This document shows positions 62,378 through 64,000 of a stretch of 64,000 nt of DNA, piece by piece. The notes beneath the pieces are model-generated. The model was not told the DNA's origin and did no database searches. It saw only the letters and a program-made list of their open reading frames with translations. Each line of letters starts with the position of its first letter. Position 1 is the first letter of the stretch. The stretch is from Acinetobacter pittii ATCC 19004 = CIP 70.29 (GTDB lineage Bacteria > Pseudomonadota > Gammaproteobacteria > Pseudomonadales > Moraxellaceae). The stretch is from NCBI RefSeq assembly GCF_000369045.1, contig NZ_KB849786.1, forward strand, positions 284,514 to 348,513, written 5' to 3'. The translations under genes were made by a program, and so were the position numbers.

Positions 62378-63352
62378 TTAAATCTTCCATAACATTACAC
62401 CGGTCTGATAACCTGCTCCTAAAGACCAAAAAACAATAATATCGCCTTTATTTATAAGTGATTTTTCTAAACGTTTTTTATAGGCAATAAAAAAACTACT
62501 TACTCCTGTATACCCATATTGATCTCCAATATATTCAATTTTTTCAGTAGGTATATTGATTTTATCCTGAAGAATGTCAATATTAGATTTTGTAAATTGA
62601 GATAATAAAAAACAAGATATGTCTTCAATTTTTAAATTATTTTTCTTTAATAACTTTTCTAACGCGTCCGCAGCAAATTCCACGCTTTCTAAACCAGTAA
62701 ATGGTGCCCAATGAATTTTTTGTTCCTTACTATGGTAATTCGTTAAACCATGAGGAGGAAAAACAATAGTTTTACAAAAACTACTATCTGTCTGATACAT
62801 CCTGTCAATAATGCCTGAATCACCAGTATTTTTTTCAAGTATTATGGCTGCTGCTGCATCTCCTACAATTGTTGAAGGAATTGGTTGCTTTTCATCTCCG
62901 AGCATTGTTAGATGGTCAGATCCAATCACTAGTGCACGTTTGTAGCTCTCTTTAGACGCTAGTAAAACTGATGCCTGTTCAAGGGCAACAAACATTCCTA
63001 AACAATTAGCATTTATATCAAAGCATATACAGTCAGTTTTAATATTTAGTTCTGAATGAATAAGTAAAGCATTAGTTGGAGATAGATATTGTAATGTTGT
63101 AGAGGAAAAGATAATAATATCAATACTATCATGTGAAATATTATAATTTTTTAATAATTTTTTTGAAGCATGAATTGCCATTGTGAGAGCATTTTCTTCC
63201 TCATCAATAATTACATGCCTTTTATTTCTACCTACTTTTTCAAAAATTCTATTTAAAATGTCTTTATCTTCAAATTTATTTAAATAGTAATCATTATTTC
63301 TAATTGTTTCTGGATGATAGGTTGATATAGCAGAAATTTTTATACCTTTCAT
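62378..63352 (-). CDS. KAS III (FabH)-like thiolase-fold protein with altered active site
   Basis: This 324-residue protein has a full FabH-type layout: DIIIFSSTTLQYLSPTNA, the nucleophile Cys117 in FDINANCLGMFVALEQAS, TIVGDAAAAIILEKN, and C-terminal LGAGYQTGVMLWKI. In FabH the triad is Cys-His-Asn. Here the His segment (PHQAN in E. coli) reads SQFTKSN with Gln252, and the Asn segment (GNTSAAS) reads GYTGVSS with Tyr281. The Cys is kept and the other two are lost, so ordinary decarboxylative condensation is doubtful. Acyl transfer, as in CerJ-like enzymes, is possible. The gene is far more AT-rich than its neighbours and has no operon partners, suggesting transfer. AGAGA lies upstream of the ATG. 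Confidence 0.82.
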   Translation of the reverse strand: MKGIKISAISTYHPETIRNNDYYLNKFEDKDILNRIFEKVGRNKRHVIIDEEENALTMAIHASKKLLKNYNISHDSIDIIIFSSTTLQYLSPTNALLIHSELNIKTDCICFDINANCLGMFVALEQASVLLASKESYKRALVIGSDHLTMLGDEKQPIPSTIVGDAAAAIILEKNTGDSGIIDRMYQTDSSFCKTIVFPPHGLTNYHSKEQKIHWAPFTGLESVEFAADALEKLLKKNNLKIEDISCFLLSQFTKSNIDILQDKINIPTEKIEYIGDQYGYTGVSSFFIAYKKRLEKSLINKGDIIVFWSLGAGYQTGVMLWKI

Positions 63353-63572
63353 AGTTAAATAATCTCTTTATTATAAAAATAAAATTTTGTTTGGTTTTTA
63401 ATCTATTATCGATGGCATTTTATTTATTTTTTTAATTTTAATTTTTATGTTTTTTATTTTTATACATGAGCTTATATAGGTGTATATTAAAAATCAATGA
63501 GCTATATTGATTTTCAATGACAATATAATTCAATATTATATTTCACTTAATTATATTGTAATAAAAATTAAA

Positions 63573-64000
63573 TTATTGATAAGAGATGTTTGTTATATAC
63601 CAAATCATTTTACCCTTAGGAGTTTGAACTTGTATTTCATCATCTATACTTTTACCTAAACAAGCTTTTGCCATAGGCGATTGCAAAGAAATATAATCCT
63701 TACGACCGTAAATTTCTTCATCGCCGACTATGCGAAATTTAATAGCTTCGCCTTCGTCATTTTCTAACTCAACCCATGCTCCAAAGTATGCTTTTCCGTC
63801 TTGTTCAGGGCTATATTCAACTTTATGTGCGACTTCAAATAGTTTGGTTAGGTATCTAATTCTACGATCAATTTCACGTAGTTTTCTTTTGTTGTAGTGA
63901 TAGTCTGCATTTTCTGAGCGATCACCAAGACTGGCTGCCCATGACACAATTTTAGTAATCTCTGGACGTTCTTTTCTTACAAGATCATTTAACTCATCTT
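63573..64000 (-). CDS. greB: Transcript cleavage factor GreB, 5' end beyond window
   Basis: The frame stays open to the window edge, giving about 142 C-terminal residues. RKERPEITKIVSWAASLGDRSENADYHYNKRKLREIDRRIRYL is the GreB coiled-coil region with the acidic tip DRSENADY, followed by the FKBP-like domain ending TPKGKMIWYITNISYQ. The invariant WAASLGDRSENADY distinguishes it from GreA at 12220-12696. It rescues backtracked RNA polymerase with longer RNA cleavage. The 220-base spacer to the KAS III-like gene is very AT-rich and shows nothing else. Confidence 0.93.
   Translation of the reverse strand, partial: DELNDLVRKERPEITKIVSWAASLGDRSENADYHYNKRKLREIDRRIRYLTKLFEVAHKVEYSPEQDGKAYFGAWVELENDEGEAIKFRIVGDEEIYGRKDYISLQSPMAKACLGKSIDDEIQVQTPKGKMIWYITNISYQ

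Overview
The window reads as a chromosomal segment of Acinetobacter, most likely the A. baumannii/calcoaceticus complex. The base composition is AT-rich. Core genes keep the gammaproteobacterial order carA-carB-greA / yhbY-rlmE-ftsH-folP. Two giant type I-secreted adhesins resembling Bap and its Bap-like relative BLP1 flank the block, which from memory is the arrangement near groESL in A. baumannii. The species call rests on recalled gene content, not on a search.

Layout. 1-4248 is the C-terminal end of a Bap-type adhesin that starts outside the window. 4394-7776 is a tightly coupled two-gene unit: a predicted alpha-helical toroid protein and a CapA-type phosphoesterase. 7.8-12.2 kb holds small accessory and stress genes: a metzincin-like lipoprotein, an alkyltransferase-like DNA-binding protein, a universal stress protein, a hexapeptide acetyltransferase, and a RidA-type/TetR divergent pair with two palindromic operators. 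12.2-22.9 kb is the conserved carbamoyl-phosphate, transcription/translation and FtsH/FolP block; carA has a terminator-like leader. 23-26.1 kb carries two identical tRNA-Leu(TAA) genes, one paired with tRNA-Cys, flanking a Tat-exported PhoD-like enzyme. 26.2-37.4 kb is metabolic: folD, a methyltransferase, an MHS-type MFS permease, glpK, glpD, pckG, a lipid kinase and a metallophosphoesterase. 37.7-47.5 kb is one 3272-residue repeat adhesin. 47.7-49.8 kb is groES-groEL behind a heat-shock type promoter. 49.9-61.8 kb holds envelope genes (dgkA, an exported metallo-hydrolase, a glpQ-type lipoprotein, an orphan RND pump, htpX and two lytic transglycosylases) plus ttcA and an SCP2-domain protein. 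62.3-63.4 kb is a very AT-rich KAS III-like gene with an altered active site. The window ends inside greB.

How the genes work together. Glycerophosphodiester cleavage (GlpQ-type), glycerol phosphorylation (GlpK) and glycerol-3-phosphate oxidation (GlpD) form a glycerol route that can feed gluconeogenesis through PckG. FtsH, HtpX and GroESL are protein-quality factors. The two adhesins have related type I secretion signals at their C-termini, but no secretion apparatus is encoded here.

The most notable signals are: the CapA/toroid operon with no ligase partner in view; the carAB leader; the pair of mirror-image operators between the RidA-type gene and its TetR regulator; the cluster of four DnaA-box-like 9-mers upstream of ttcA; the KAS III-like enzyme lacking the His and Asn of its triad; and the repeat architecture of the giant adhesin.
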